A program made the position numbers and the translations under genes. Below, piece by piece: positions 1 to 5,796 of a DNA stretch of 12,111 bases. The DNA lies in NCBI GenBank assembly GCA_949840605.1, contig CATKXN010000083.1, positions 1 to 12,111 on the forward strand, in the 5' to 3' direction. Under the pieces are notes generated by a model. It was not told the DNA's origin and did not search any database. It saw only the letters and a list, made by a program, of their open reading frames with translations. Each line of letters begins with the position of its first letter. Within the stretch, counting starts at the first letter, position 1. The DNA comes from an uncultured Alistipes sp. GTDB taxonomy: Bacteria > Bacteroidota > Bacteroidia > Bacteroidales > Rikenellaceae.

Positions 1-20
1 CTTTCAGGAAATCGGGGCGT

Positions 21-51
21 TTTGCAGGACCTATGAAATTTCGTATCTTTG
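21..51 (+). promoter_or_regulatory. Distal recQ promoter P1 (Bacteroidetes type)
   Basis: A -33 box TTTG (21-24) is followed after exactly 19 nt by a -7 box TATCTTTG (44-51), an exact match to the Bacteroidetes primary sigma consensus TTTG-N19-TAnnTTTG. Transcription should start near 55-57, giving recQ a leader of about 75 nt that carries the palindrome at 84-97. The -7 box overlaps the left arm of a 6-bp inverted repeat, GTATCT (43-48) with AGATAC (62-67). Confidence 0.7.
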
Positions 52-70
52 ACTTCGTCTTAGATACTCC

Positions 71-110
71 CGCTCGGCATAATCAAACTAAAGTTTGCTT
101 CTGCGCTCGA
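71..110. repeat. Palindrome flanked by direct heptamers in the recQ promoter
   Basis: A perfect palindrome CAAACT-AA-AGTTTG (84-97) is flanked by the near-identical heptamers CGCTCGG (71-77) and CGCTCGA (104-110). The arrangement heptamer, palindrome, heptamer, -7 box looks modular. I recall similar blocks upstream of other Bacteroidales genes, which would make it an interspersed promoter repeat, but this cannot be tested from one copy. Confidence 0.5.
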
Positions 111-126
111 CTTTTTCGTATCTTTG
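94..126 (+). promoter_or_regulatory. Proximal recQ promoter P2, probably leaderless
   Basis: A -33 box TTTG (94-97) and a -7 box TATCTTTG (119-126) are separated by 21 nt, within the accepted spacing range. The -7 box is identical to that of P1. The recQ ATG lies only 4 nt downstream of the box, about where transcription should begin, so a transcript from P2 would be leaderless or nearly so. The -33 TTTG is the end of the right arm of a perfect palindrome, so anything binding or folding that palindrome would touch this promoter. Confidence 0.65.
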
Positions 127-130
127 TACT

Positions 131-2095
131 ATGGAACCCGCTTCGGACAAAATATACGACACGCTGAAACGCTACTGGGGCTTCACTCAGTTCCGTCCCG
201 TGCAGGAGGAGATCATCCGCTCCGTCCTGGAGGGGCGCGACACGCTGGCGCTGATGCCCACGGGCGGCGGCAAGTCGCTCACCTACCAGGTTCCGACTCT
301 CGCCCGCGAAGGCGTGTGCATCGTCGTCACGCCTCTGATCGCCCTGATGAAGGACCAGGTCGACCGCCTCCGGGCACGCCGCATCGCGGCCGTGGCGATC
401 CATTCGGGACTCTCGCCCCGGCAGATCGACATCGCGCTGGACAACTGCGTCTACGGCGACGTGAAATTCCTCTACGTCGCCCCCGAACGGCTGGCCGCCG
501 AGGCGTTCCGCCTGCGCGTCGTGCGCATGAACGTCTCGCTCCTGGCCGTCGACGAGGCCCACTGCATCTCGCAGTGGGGCTACGATTTCCGGCCCTCGTA
601 CCTCCGCATCGCCGAACTGCGCGAAAAACTTCCCGGAGTCCCCGTGCTGGCGCTCACCGCCTCGGCGACGAAGCCGGTGGCCGACGACATCATGCGCCAC
701 CTGAAGTTCGCCGAGCCGCACATCCTGCGCAGCAGTTTCGCACGCCCCAACCTTTCGTACAGCGTCCGCCGCACCGACGACAAGAACGGCCAGCTGCTGC
801 GGCTGGTGCACACTGTCCCCGGCTCGGGCATCGTCTACATGCGCACCCGCGAGGGCGCCGACCAGACCGCCGACGTCCAGCGGCAGGAGGGCGTCCCTGC
901 CGCAGCCGCCCACGGCGGGCTGGGGCATGCCGAACGGGCGCTGCGTCAGGAGGAGTGGCTCTCGGGCAAGGTCCGCGTGATGGTCGCCACGAACGCTTTC
1001 GGCATGGGCATCGACAAACCCGACGTGCGGTTCGTAGTCCACTACGCCATGTGCGACTCGCTCGAGAGCTACTATCAGGAGGCGGGCCGCGCGGGCCGCG
1101 ACGGGGCGCGGGCCTATGCCCTGCTGCTCGTGGCCTCGGACGACAGCGACCGCATCGCGCGGCGTTTCGAACAGGAGTTCCCTCCGCTGGAAAAGGTCAA
1201 GGACATCTACGAATCGGTCTGCTCCTACCTGCAGGTAGGGGTCGGCGACGGGGGCGAAGCCTCGTTCCTGTTCAACGTCCACGACTTCTGCGCCCGCGAG
1301 CACCTCTACTCGGGAACGGTTCTGAGCGCCCTGAAACTCCTGCAGCAGAACGGCTACATGACCCTCACCGACGCGCAGGACAATCCCGCGCGGGTGATGT
1401 TCTGCGTCAGCCGCGACGAACTGTACAAACTCCGCGTCCAGCGCGACGAGCTCGACCACTTCATCCGCACCCTGCTGCGGCTCTACAACGGGGTCTTCAC
1501 CGAGTTCCGGCCCATCGACGAAGGCGAGCTGGCCGCCTGGAGCGGCTACACCGTCCAGCGGGTCAAGGAACTGCTGAAACGGCTGTGGCAGCTGCGCGTC
1601 ATCCGCTACATCCCGTCGAACCGCTCGCCGATCCTCTTCCTGAACGAGGAGCGCCTTCCGCGCGCCGACCTCTACATAGCTCCCGAAACGTATCAGCGAC
1701 GACAGCAGTTGATGCGCGAACGCTTCGAACAGATGGTCGCCTACGCCGCCAACGACGACGAATGCCGGGGCGCGGTGCTGGAACGCTATTTCGGCGAGGG
1801 CGATCCTGCGCCCTGCGGGGTCTGCGACGTGTGCCTCGCCCGCAAACGGGCCGCCAAGGCCGCCGAACGCAAGGCCGCAGGGAATGCCGACGCCGCGGCC
1901 CTGCGCGAAGACATCCTGCGGCGCATCGCCCGCTCCCCCGCCGACCCGCGGCATCTGGCCGCCGACATGGCCTGCACGCCCGAACGGCTGGCCGAAGCCG
2001 TGCGCAGACTGCTCGACGAAGGGGCGGTCCGGACCGCTGCAGACGGACGCCTCGCCCTTTCCGGCGCTCCCGACGCCCCGAACGAGGCAAAATAG
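131..2095 (+). CDS. recQ: ATP-dependent 3'-5' DNA helicase RecQ, HRDC-less form
   Basis: This 654-aa RecQ-family superfamily 2 helicase unwinds DNA 3'-5' and acts in recombination and replication-fork repair in the cytoplasm. All RecQ motifs are visible: motif 0 with Gln25, Walker A GGGKS (Lys48), DEAH 141-144 followed by the aromatic-rich loop CISQWGYDFRPSY, motif III TASAT, motif V ATNAFGMGIDKPDVR and motif VI YYQEAGRAGRDG. A zinc site is formed by Cys545, Cys562, Cys565 and Cys568 (ECRGAVLERYFGE...PCGVCDVC). Compared with E. coli RecQ, about 190 residues lie between motif VI and the first zinc Cys and appear to form winged-helix-like modules. This fits my recollection of Bacteroidetes RecQ paralogues. 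The C-terminus has a short helical or winged segment and no recognisable HRDC domain. An in-frame ATG at 95 lies inside the P2 promoter, so 131 is chosen as the start. Family assignment is near certain; which RecQ paralogue this is remains open. Confidence 0.95.
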   Translation: MEPASDKIYDTLKRYWGFTQFRPVQEEIIRSVLEGRDTLALMPTGGGKSLTYQVPTLAREGVCIVVTPLIALMKDQVDRLRARRIAAVAIHSGLSPRQIDIALDNCVYGDVKFLYVAPERLAAEAFRLRVVRMNVSLLAVDEAHCISQWGYDFRPSYLRIAELREKLPGVPVLALTASATKPVADDIMRHLKFAEPHILRSSFARPNLSYSVRRTDDKNGQLLRLVHTVPGSGIVYMRTREGADQTADVQRQEGVPAAAAHGGLGHAERALRQEEWLSGKVRVMVATNAFGMGIDKPDVRFVVHYAMCDSLESYYQEAGRAGRDGARAYALLLVASDDSDRIARRFEQEFPPLEKVKDIYESVCSYLQVGVGDGGEASFLFNVHDFCAREHLYSGTVLSALKLLQQNGYMTLTDAQDNPARVMFCVSRDELYKLRVQRDELDHFIRTLLRLYNGVFTEFRPIDEGELAAWSGYTVQRVKELLKRLWQLRVIRYIPSNRSPILFLNEERLPRADLYIAPETYQRRQQLMRERFEQMVAYAANDDECRGAVLERYFGEGDPAPCGVCDVCLARKRAAKAAERKAAGNADAAALREDILRRIARSPADPRHLAADMACTPERLAEAVRRLLDEGAVRTAADGRLALSGAPDAPNEAK

Positions 2096-2115
2096 CGCTC
2101 CGACGCACCGCATTT

Positions 2116-2151
2116 GTGAAAATAATTCCGTAAATTTGTGGGAATTTTCAC
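2116..2151 (+). promoter_or_regulatory. -7 box inside an inverted repeat upstream of the exonuclease gene
   Basis: TAAATTTG (2131-2138) matches the Bacteroidetes -7 box TAnnTTTG and lies 16 nt before the ATG at 2155. No TTTG occurs at the usual 19-21 nt upstream; the nearest (2113-2116) is only 14 nt away, so the promoter would be weak or need an activator. The box sits in the loop of an imperfect dyad: GTGAAAATAATTCC (2116-2129) against GGAATTTTCAC (2141-2151), which pair except for a 3-nt bulge. This geometry suits an operator. In read-through RNA from recQ it would form a hairpin just before the start codon. No terminator was seen after recQ, so read-through is possible. Confidence 0.45.
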
Positions 2152-2154
2152 CGC

Positions 2155-2763
2155 ATGACCACAGTAAACAATTTCATCGATAAAATCAGCAACGAGCAGA
2201 CCGCCCTGCTCCCGGCCGTCGAATTCCGGGGGGAGATCCGTCTCGTCGAACACGAGCGCGACATCGCCGAAGCCTGCAAACTGCTTGCCGGACAGCCCGT
2301 GATCGGCTTCGACACCGAGACGCGCCCCTCGTTCCGCCCCGGCGTGACGTTCCGCGTGTCGCTGCTGCAACTCTCCGCTCCGACGGTCTGCTACCTCTTC
2401 CGGCTCAACAAAATCCCGCTGGCCAAACCCATCCTGCAGCTGCTCGAAAACAAGGAGGTGCTCAAGATCGGCGCCGACGTGGCGGGCGACCTGCGTTCGC
2501 TGCGCCAGATCCGCCACTTCCGCGACGGGGGCTTCGTCGACCTGCAAACCATCGCGCCCCAGTGGGGCATCGAAGAGAAGAGCCTGCGCAAACTCTCGGC
2601 CATCGTACTGGGCCAGCGCGTCTCGAAAGCCCAGCGCCTGAGCAACTGGGAGGCCGCGACCCTCACCGACAAACAACAGCTTTACGCCGCCACCGACGCC
2701 TGGGTCTGCACCCGCATCTACGAGCAGCTGCTGCGCACACCGAAAAAACCGATCCGCAAATGA
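2155..2763 (+). CDS. 3'-5' exonuclease, DEDDy family (RNase D / WRN-exonuclease-like)
   Basis: This 202-aa protein consists almost entirely of one DnaQ-like DEDD exonuclease domain (the RNase D, WRN and Pol I proofreading superfamily). The metal-binding residues are visible: ExoI FDTET with Asp53 and Glu55, ExoII around ADVAGDL with Asp112, and ExoIII Y-A-A-T-D with Tyr177 and Asp181. The Tyr marks the DEDDy subclass. The enzyme should remove nucleotides from a 3' end using two divalent metals; whether the substrate is DNA or RNA cannot be read from the sequence. No HRDC or other RNA-binding domain is present, unlike true RNase D. It lies 59 nt after recQ, suggesting a WRN-like helicase-nuclease partnership, but its stop overlaps the rRNA methyltransferase start (ATGA), suggesting an RNA-linked role instead. 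All catalytic residues are present, so it should be active. Confidence 0.88.
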   Translation: MTTVNNFIDKISNEQTALLPAVEFRGEIRLVEHERDIAEACKLLAGQPVIGFDTETRPSFRPGVTFRVSLLQLSAPTVCYLFRLNKIPLAKPILQLLENKEVLKIGADVAGDLRSLRQIRHFRDGGFVDLQTIAPQWGIEEKSLRKLSAIVLGQRVSKAQRLSNWEAATLTDKQQLYAATDAWVCTRIYEQLLRTPKKPIRK

Positions 2764-3959
2764 TACCGCAAATTTACCTGCGCCGCGGCAAGGAGGAGTC
2801 GCTCCTACGCCGCCACCCGTGGATCTTCTCGGGGGCCATCGACCACATCGAGGCCGAAGAGGAGTCCGATTTCGCCGAAGGGGCCCTCGTCGAGGTCTAC
2901 ACCCGCCCGGGCGAATTCATCGCCCAGGGCCACTACCAGGTGGGCTCGATCGCCGTGCGCGTGCTTTCGTTCGAGCGGGAGCCCATCGACCAGGCGTGGT
3001 GGAACCGCCGCATCGCCGTGGCCCACGACGTGCGGCGCACGCTCTCGCTCACGGACAATCCCGCGACGACCTGCTACCGCCTCATTCACGGCGAAGGGGA
3101 CTCGCTGCCGGGGCTGGTGGTGGACATCTACGGCACGACGGCCGTCGTACAATGCCACTCGGCGGGCATGTACCACGCCCGGCAGCAGATCGCCGAAGCG
3201 TTGCGCACGGTCTACGGCGACCGCCTCACGGCCATCTACGACAAATCGTCGCAGACGCTCCCCTTCAAGGCCGACCTCGGGGCCGTCGACGGCTACCTGT
3301 GGGGCCATGCGGACCACACCTCGCAGATCGTCACGGAGAACGGCGAACGGTTCCTCGTCAACTGGGAGAAGGGCCAGAAAACGGGCTTTTTCCTCGACCA
3401 GCGCGAAAACCGCGAGCTGGTGAAACGCTATGCGAAGGGACGCACGGTGCTCAACACCTTCTGCTATACGGGCGGCTTCTCAGTCTACGCCCTTTCGGGC
3501 GGCGCCAAAGAGGTCTGTTCGGTGGACTCTTCGGAGCGCGCCGTGGCGCTGGCCGCCGAGAACATGCAGCTCAACTTCGGCGACAACGCGGCCCACACGG
3601 AGGTTGCCGCTGACGCCGTAGAATACCTGAAGGACATCGGCGACCGATACGACCTCATCATCCTCGACCCGCCGGCCTTCGCCAAGCACCACAAGGTGCT
3701 GGGCAATGCCATGCAGGGCTACAAACGGCTCAACGCCCGGGCGCTGTCGCAAATACGTCCCGGCGGCATCCTCTTCACCTTCTCCTGCTCGCAGGCGGTG
3801 TCCAAGGAGCTGTTCCGCACGACGGTCTTTTCGGCCGCGGCCATCGCGGGCCGCAAGGTGCGCATCCTGCACCAGCTGACCCAGCCCGCCGACCATCCGA
3901 TCAACATCTACCATCCCGAGGGCGAATACCTCAAAGGGCTGGTACTCTATGTAGAATAA
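2760..3959 (+). CDS. rlmI: RlmI-type 23S rRNA m5C methyltransferase
   Basis: This 399-aa class I SAM-dependent methyltransferase of the RlmI/RlmK-like family (COG1092) is close to the 396 aa of E. coli RlmI, which makes m5C1962 in 23S rRNA. An N-terminal PUA-like domain (about residues 2-75, starting IYLRRGKEESLLRRHPW) is followed by a central domain and a Rossmann methyltransferase domain. Visible signatures are KTGFFLDQRENR (about 205-216), the SAM-binding motif NTFCYTGGFSVYA, the acidic loop SVDSSE, motif IV DPPAF starting at Asp303, and FSCS with Cys343, the position expected for the m5C catalytic cysteine. The C-terminus ADHPI...YPEGEYLKGL-type sequence also matches RlmI. The ATG overlaps the exonuclease stop by 4 nt, so translation is probably coupled. 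The exact target base is inferred from family membership; related members of COG1092 modify other rRNA positions. Confidence 0.88.
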   Translation: MIPQIYLRRGKEESLLRRHPWIFSGAIDHIEAEEESDFAEGALVEVYTRPGEFIAQGHYQVGSIAVRVLSFEREPIDQAWWNRRIAVAHDVRRTLSLTDNPATTCYRLIHGEGDSLPGLVVDIYGTTAVVQCHSAGMYHARQQIAEALRTVYGDRLTAIYDKSSQTLPFKADLGAVDGYLWGHADHTSQIVTENGERFLVNWEKGQKTGFFLDQRENRELVKRYAKGRTVLNTFCYTGGFSVYALSGGAKEVCSVDSSERAVALAAENMQLNFGDNAAHTEVAADAVEYLKDIGDRYDLIILDPPAFAKHHKVLGNAMQGYKRLNARALSQIRPGGILFTFSCSQAVSKELFRTTVFSAAAIAGRKVRILHQLTQPADHPINIYHPEGEYLKGLVLYVE

Positions 3960-3962
3960 GCC

Positions 3963-4805
3963 ATGAAAAAACTGCTGACCACCATCCTGCTCGCGCTCGC
4001 CGCGGCCCTGACGGCCGGGGCCCAGAGCCGCACCGAAGTCTACACCGTCCCGAGCCGAATCCTCGGCGTCGAGAAAAGCTGCACAGTCTATCTGCCAGCC
4101 GGTTACGACCGTTCCGAGGAGAGCTACCCGGTGCTCTACCTGCTGCACGGCGCCAGCGGCTGCCACACCGACTGGACCCGAAACGGCATGCGCCGCATCA
4201 CCGACGAAACCGTCGCGGCGGGCATGGCCCGGCCGATGATCGTCGTCATGCCCGACGCCTCGGGCGAAGGCAAGAACTACACCGGCCGGCACATGGGCTA
4301 TTTCGACGTTCCGGGCTGGAACTACGAACAGTTCTTCTTCGAGGAGTTCATCCCCGCCGTCGAAAAGCACTACCGCATCATCGGCGACAAGGCCCACCGG
4401 GCCATATCGGGGCTCTCGATGGGCGGCGGCGGCACGGCGGTCTACGCCCTGCGCCACCCCAAGGTCTTCGGCTCGGCCTGCCCGATGAGCGGTCTTCTGG
4501 ACGCCCTGCCCGGTCCGCGCAGCTATGACGACGCCTTCAAGCAATCCGTCGCCGACAACTCGCCCGTCGCGATGCTGCGCGAAATGCCCGACGACAAGCT
4601 CGACGGCGTGCGCTCGGTCCGCTGGTGGGTGGACTGCGGCGACGACGACTTCCTCTGGAAATGCAACGTCGAATTCTACTCGCTCATGCGCGAGCGCAAT
4701 ATCCCCCTGCAATACCGCATGCGCGACGGCGGTCACACGTGGCGCTATTGGACGGGCGTCCTGCCCGACGTGCTGGTCTTCGTCTCGGCAGGATTCGGCA
4801 AATAG
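3963..4805 (+). CDS. Exported alpha/beta-hydrolase esterase (esterase D / feruloyl-esterase-like)
   Basis: This 280-aa protein has a signal peptide: KK, a hydrophobic core, then AGA|Q with likely cleavage after Ala20. It should act in the periplasm or at the cell surface. The mature part matches the putative esterase family (PF00756), which includes S-formylglutathione hydrolase, antigen 85 and feruloyl or xylan esterases. Visible elements are YPVLYLLHGASG with the oxyanion-hole region, the nucleophile elbow GLSMGG (Ser152), an acidic cluster after WWVDCG (Asp224, Asp227-229) that should provide the catalytic Asp, and GGHTW with His258. Full triad geometry is therefore plausible. The substrate is unknown; gut Bacteroidales use such enzymes on ester-decorated polysaccharides, but no polysaccharide-utilisation genes lie nearby. 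It starts 3 nt after rlmI and ends 9 nt before a terminator, so it is the last gene of that block. Confidence 0.88.
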   Translation: MKKLLTTILLALAAALTAGAQSRTEVYTVPSRILGVEKSCTVYLPAGYDRSEESYPVLYLLHGASGCHTDWTRNGMRRITDETVAAGMARPMIVVMPDASGEGKNYTGRHMGYFDVPGWNYEQFFFEEFIPAVEKHYRIIGDKAHRAISGLSMGGGGTAVYALRHPKVFGSACPMSGLLDALPGPRSYDDAFKQSVADNSPVAMLREMPDDKLDGVRSVRWWVDCGDDDFLWKCNVEFYSLMRERNIPLQYRMRDGGHTWRYWTGVLPDVLVFVSAGFGK

Positions 4806-4814
4806 CCTTACGAT

Positions 4815-4843
4815 AAAAAAGGTCCCTTTCCGGGACCTTTTTT
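4815..4843. terminator. Bidirectional rho-independent terminator
   Basis: A perfect 12-bp inverted repeat, AAAAAAGGTCCC (4815-4826) and GGGACCTTTTTT (4832-4843), encloses a 5-nt loop. Read on either strand it gives a GC stem followed by six U residues. It fills the 37-nt gap between the converging esterase gene and the propeller gene, and its last base is part of the propeller stop codon (4843-4845). It should terminate transcription from both sides. Confidence 0.95.
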
Positions 4844-5709
4844 CATTTTATCTTTTCGTAGACGTAGACTTCGTGAATCTCCCGGTCGTAGCCCGGGTAG
4901 AATCCGCGCGGCATCCCCAGCACGATCCGCGCACCCCGGTTGGCCAGCACCAGCAGGTCGTCCGTCGCGGGATCGACCGCCAGCCCCTCGATCTCGCCCG
5001 CCCGCCGGAAATCGTCCATCGAGCGGAACGGCAGCACCGTGGCCCAGGATTTCCCGTCGCGCAGGTCGGCGACGTAGAGGTTGTCCGGTTCGCCGAGGTC
5101 GGCATCCCCGTCGTCGGCCGAGATCAGCATCCGCCCGCCGGACATGAAAATCCCCTGCTGCCATTGCGGCACGGGACGCAGGTGCACCTTGCGCACATAC
5201 TTGCCCGTCGAAAGGTCGTATCCGTAGACATAGCGTCCGTCGACCCAGTCGGCCATCCAGACCATGCCGCCGTCGCGGTCCACGGCCAGTCCGCACACCT
5301 CGACCTGCCCCGAGGCGGGCTCCCAGTCGATCGAACGTTTCCATTCGAGCGTGTTGGCGTCGTACACCGCGACCTGGATATGCTCCCCGCGGCCGTCGTC
5401 GAAGGTTTCGATCCCGGCGTATATCTCCCCGTTCCATACGTCGATGTCGCCGATATGGTTTGCGGCCAGCGGCAGCCCCTCGAAAGGCCGTTCATTTTTG
5501 GCCGCCAGCCGTCCCTGCTTGTCATATTTGTATAGCGCCGTGCTGCCCGACACATAATAATAGTCCGAATCGGCAGCTATTCCCTGCCGGCCCTCGACCG
5601 GGATCACCTGCTTCAGGCGGTATTCCGCCCCCAGTTCCTGCGCCGCAAGCGGCATCGCAGCCGCCAGCAGCAGCCCGAAAATCAATCGTCTTCTCATTGT
5701 GGTTTTCAT
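4843..5709 (-). CDS. Exported beta-propeller-like protein of unknown function
   Basis: The preferred start is the ATG at 5709 (288 aa), preceded by the SD-like GGGGAGGG; an ATG 12 nt further in is also possible, and one at 5748 would put a hydrophilic stretch before the signal peptide and lie in the yidC terminator. Residues 1-23 form a signal peptide (KTTMRRR, a hydrophobic core, then LAA|Q). The mature part repeats a pattern of glycine, hydrophobic residues and aromatic strands: QGIAADSDYYYVSGS, GDIDVWNGEIYAGIE, CGLAVDRDGGMVWMAD, QGIFMSGGRMLISADD and EGLAVDPATDDLLVLANRG. Spaced 40-60 residues apart, these look like blades of a beta-propeller (SMP-30, YncE, SdiA-regulated or glutaminyl-cyclase-like). 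No catalytic signature can be assigned. It probably acts in the periplasm or at the surface as a binding or lyase-like protein. It follows the yidC terminator, and no TAnnTTTG box was seen close upstream, so its expression may depend on read-through. Confidence 0.75.
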   Translation of the reverse strand: MKTTMRRRLIFGLLLAAAMPLAAQELGAEYRLKQVIPVEGRQGIAADSDYYYVSGSTALYKYDKQGRLAAKNERPFEGLPLAANHIGDIDVWNGEIYAGIETFDDGRGEHIQVAVYDANTLEWKRSIDWEPASGQVEVCGLAVDRDGGMVWMADWVDGRYVYGYDLSTGKYVRKVHLRPVPQWQQGIFMSGGRMLISADDGDADLGEPDNLYVADLRDGKSWATVLPFRSMDDFRRAGEIEGLAVDPATDDLLVLANRGARIVLGMPRGFYPGYDREIHEVYVYEKIK

Positions 5710-5725
5710 TTTACGCCCTCCCCGG

Positions 5726-5775
5726 CAAAAACAGGGCCGGAGCCGCATTCCCCGTCGAGGAATCCGCTCCGGCCC
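5726..5775 (-). terminator. Rho-independent terminator after yidC
   Basis: On the minus strand a long stem pairs 5775-5759 with 5751-5734. It has ten perfect GC-rich pairs at the base (GGGCCGGAGC with GCTCCGGCCC), a small asymmetric internal loop and a further 5 bp. It is followed by TGTTTTTG (from 5733 down), a short U-run. It begins 22 nt after the yidC stop, a typical distance. The SD-like sequence of the propeller gene follows directly. Confidence 0.75.
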
Positions 5776-5796
5776 GGATCGAAAGCGGATTCCCGC

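Noticed and set aside
95..130. An upstream ATG at 95 as recQ start
   Set aside because: It lies inside the P2 promoter, between the -33 and -7 boxes, and adds residues with no counterpart in RecQ proteins. The ATG at 131 gives a standard N-terminus.
83..2113. A minus-strand open frame of more than 600 codons opposite recQ
   Set aside because: It is a GC-rich antisense shadow: recQ on the plus strand has all helicase motifs, while the opposite frame has repetitive Val/Asp/Gly/Arg composition and no recognisable domain.
5710..5748. An ATG at 5748 as start of the propeller gene
   Set aside because: It falls inside the yidC terminator stem and would place a hydrophilic segment before the signal peptide. 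The ATG at 5709 has an SD-like GGGGAGGG and a normal signal peptide.
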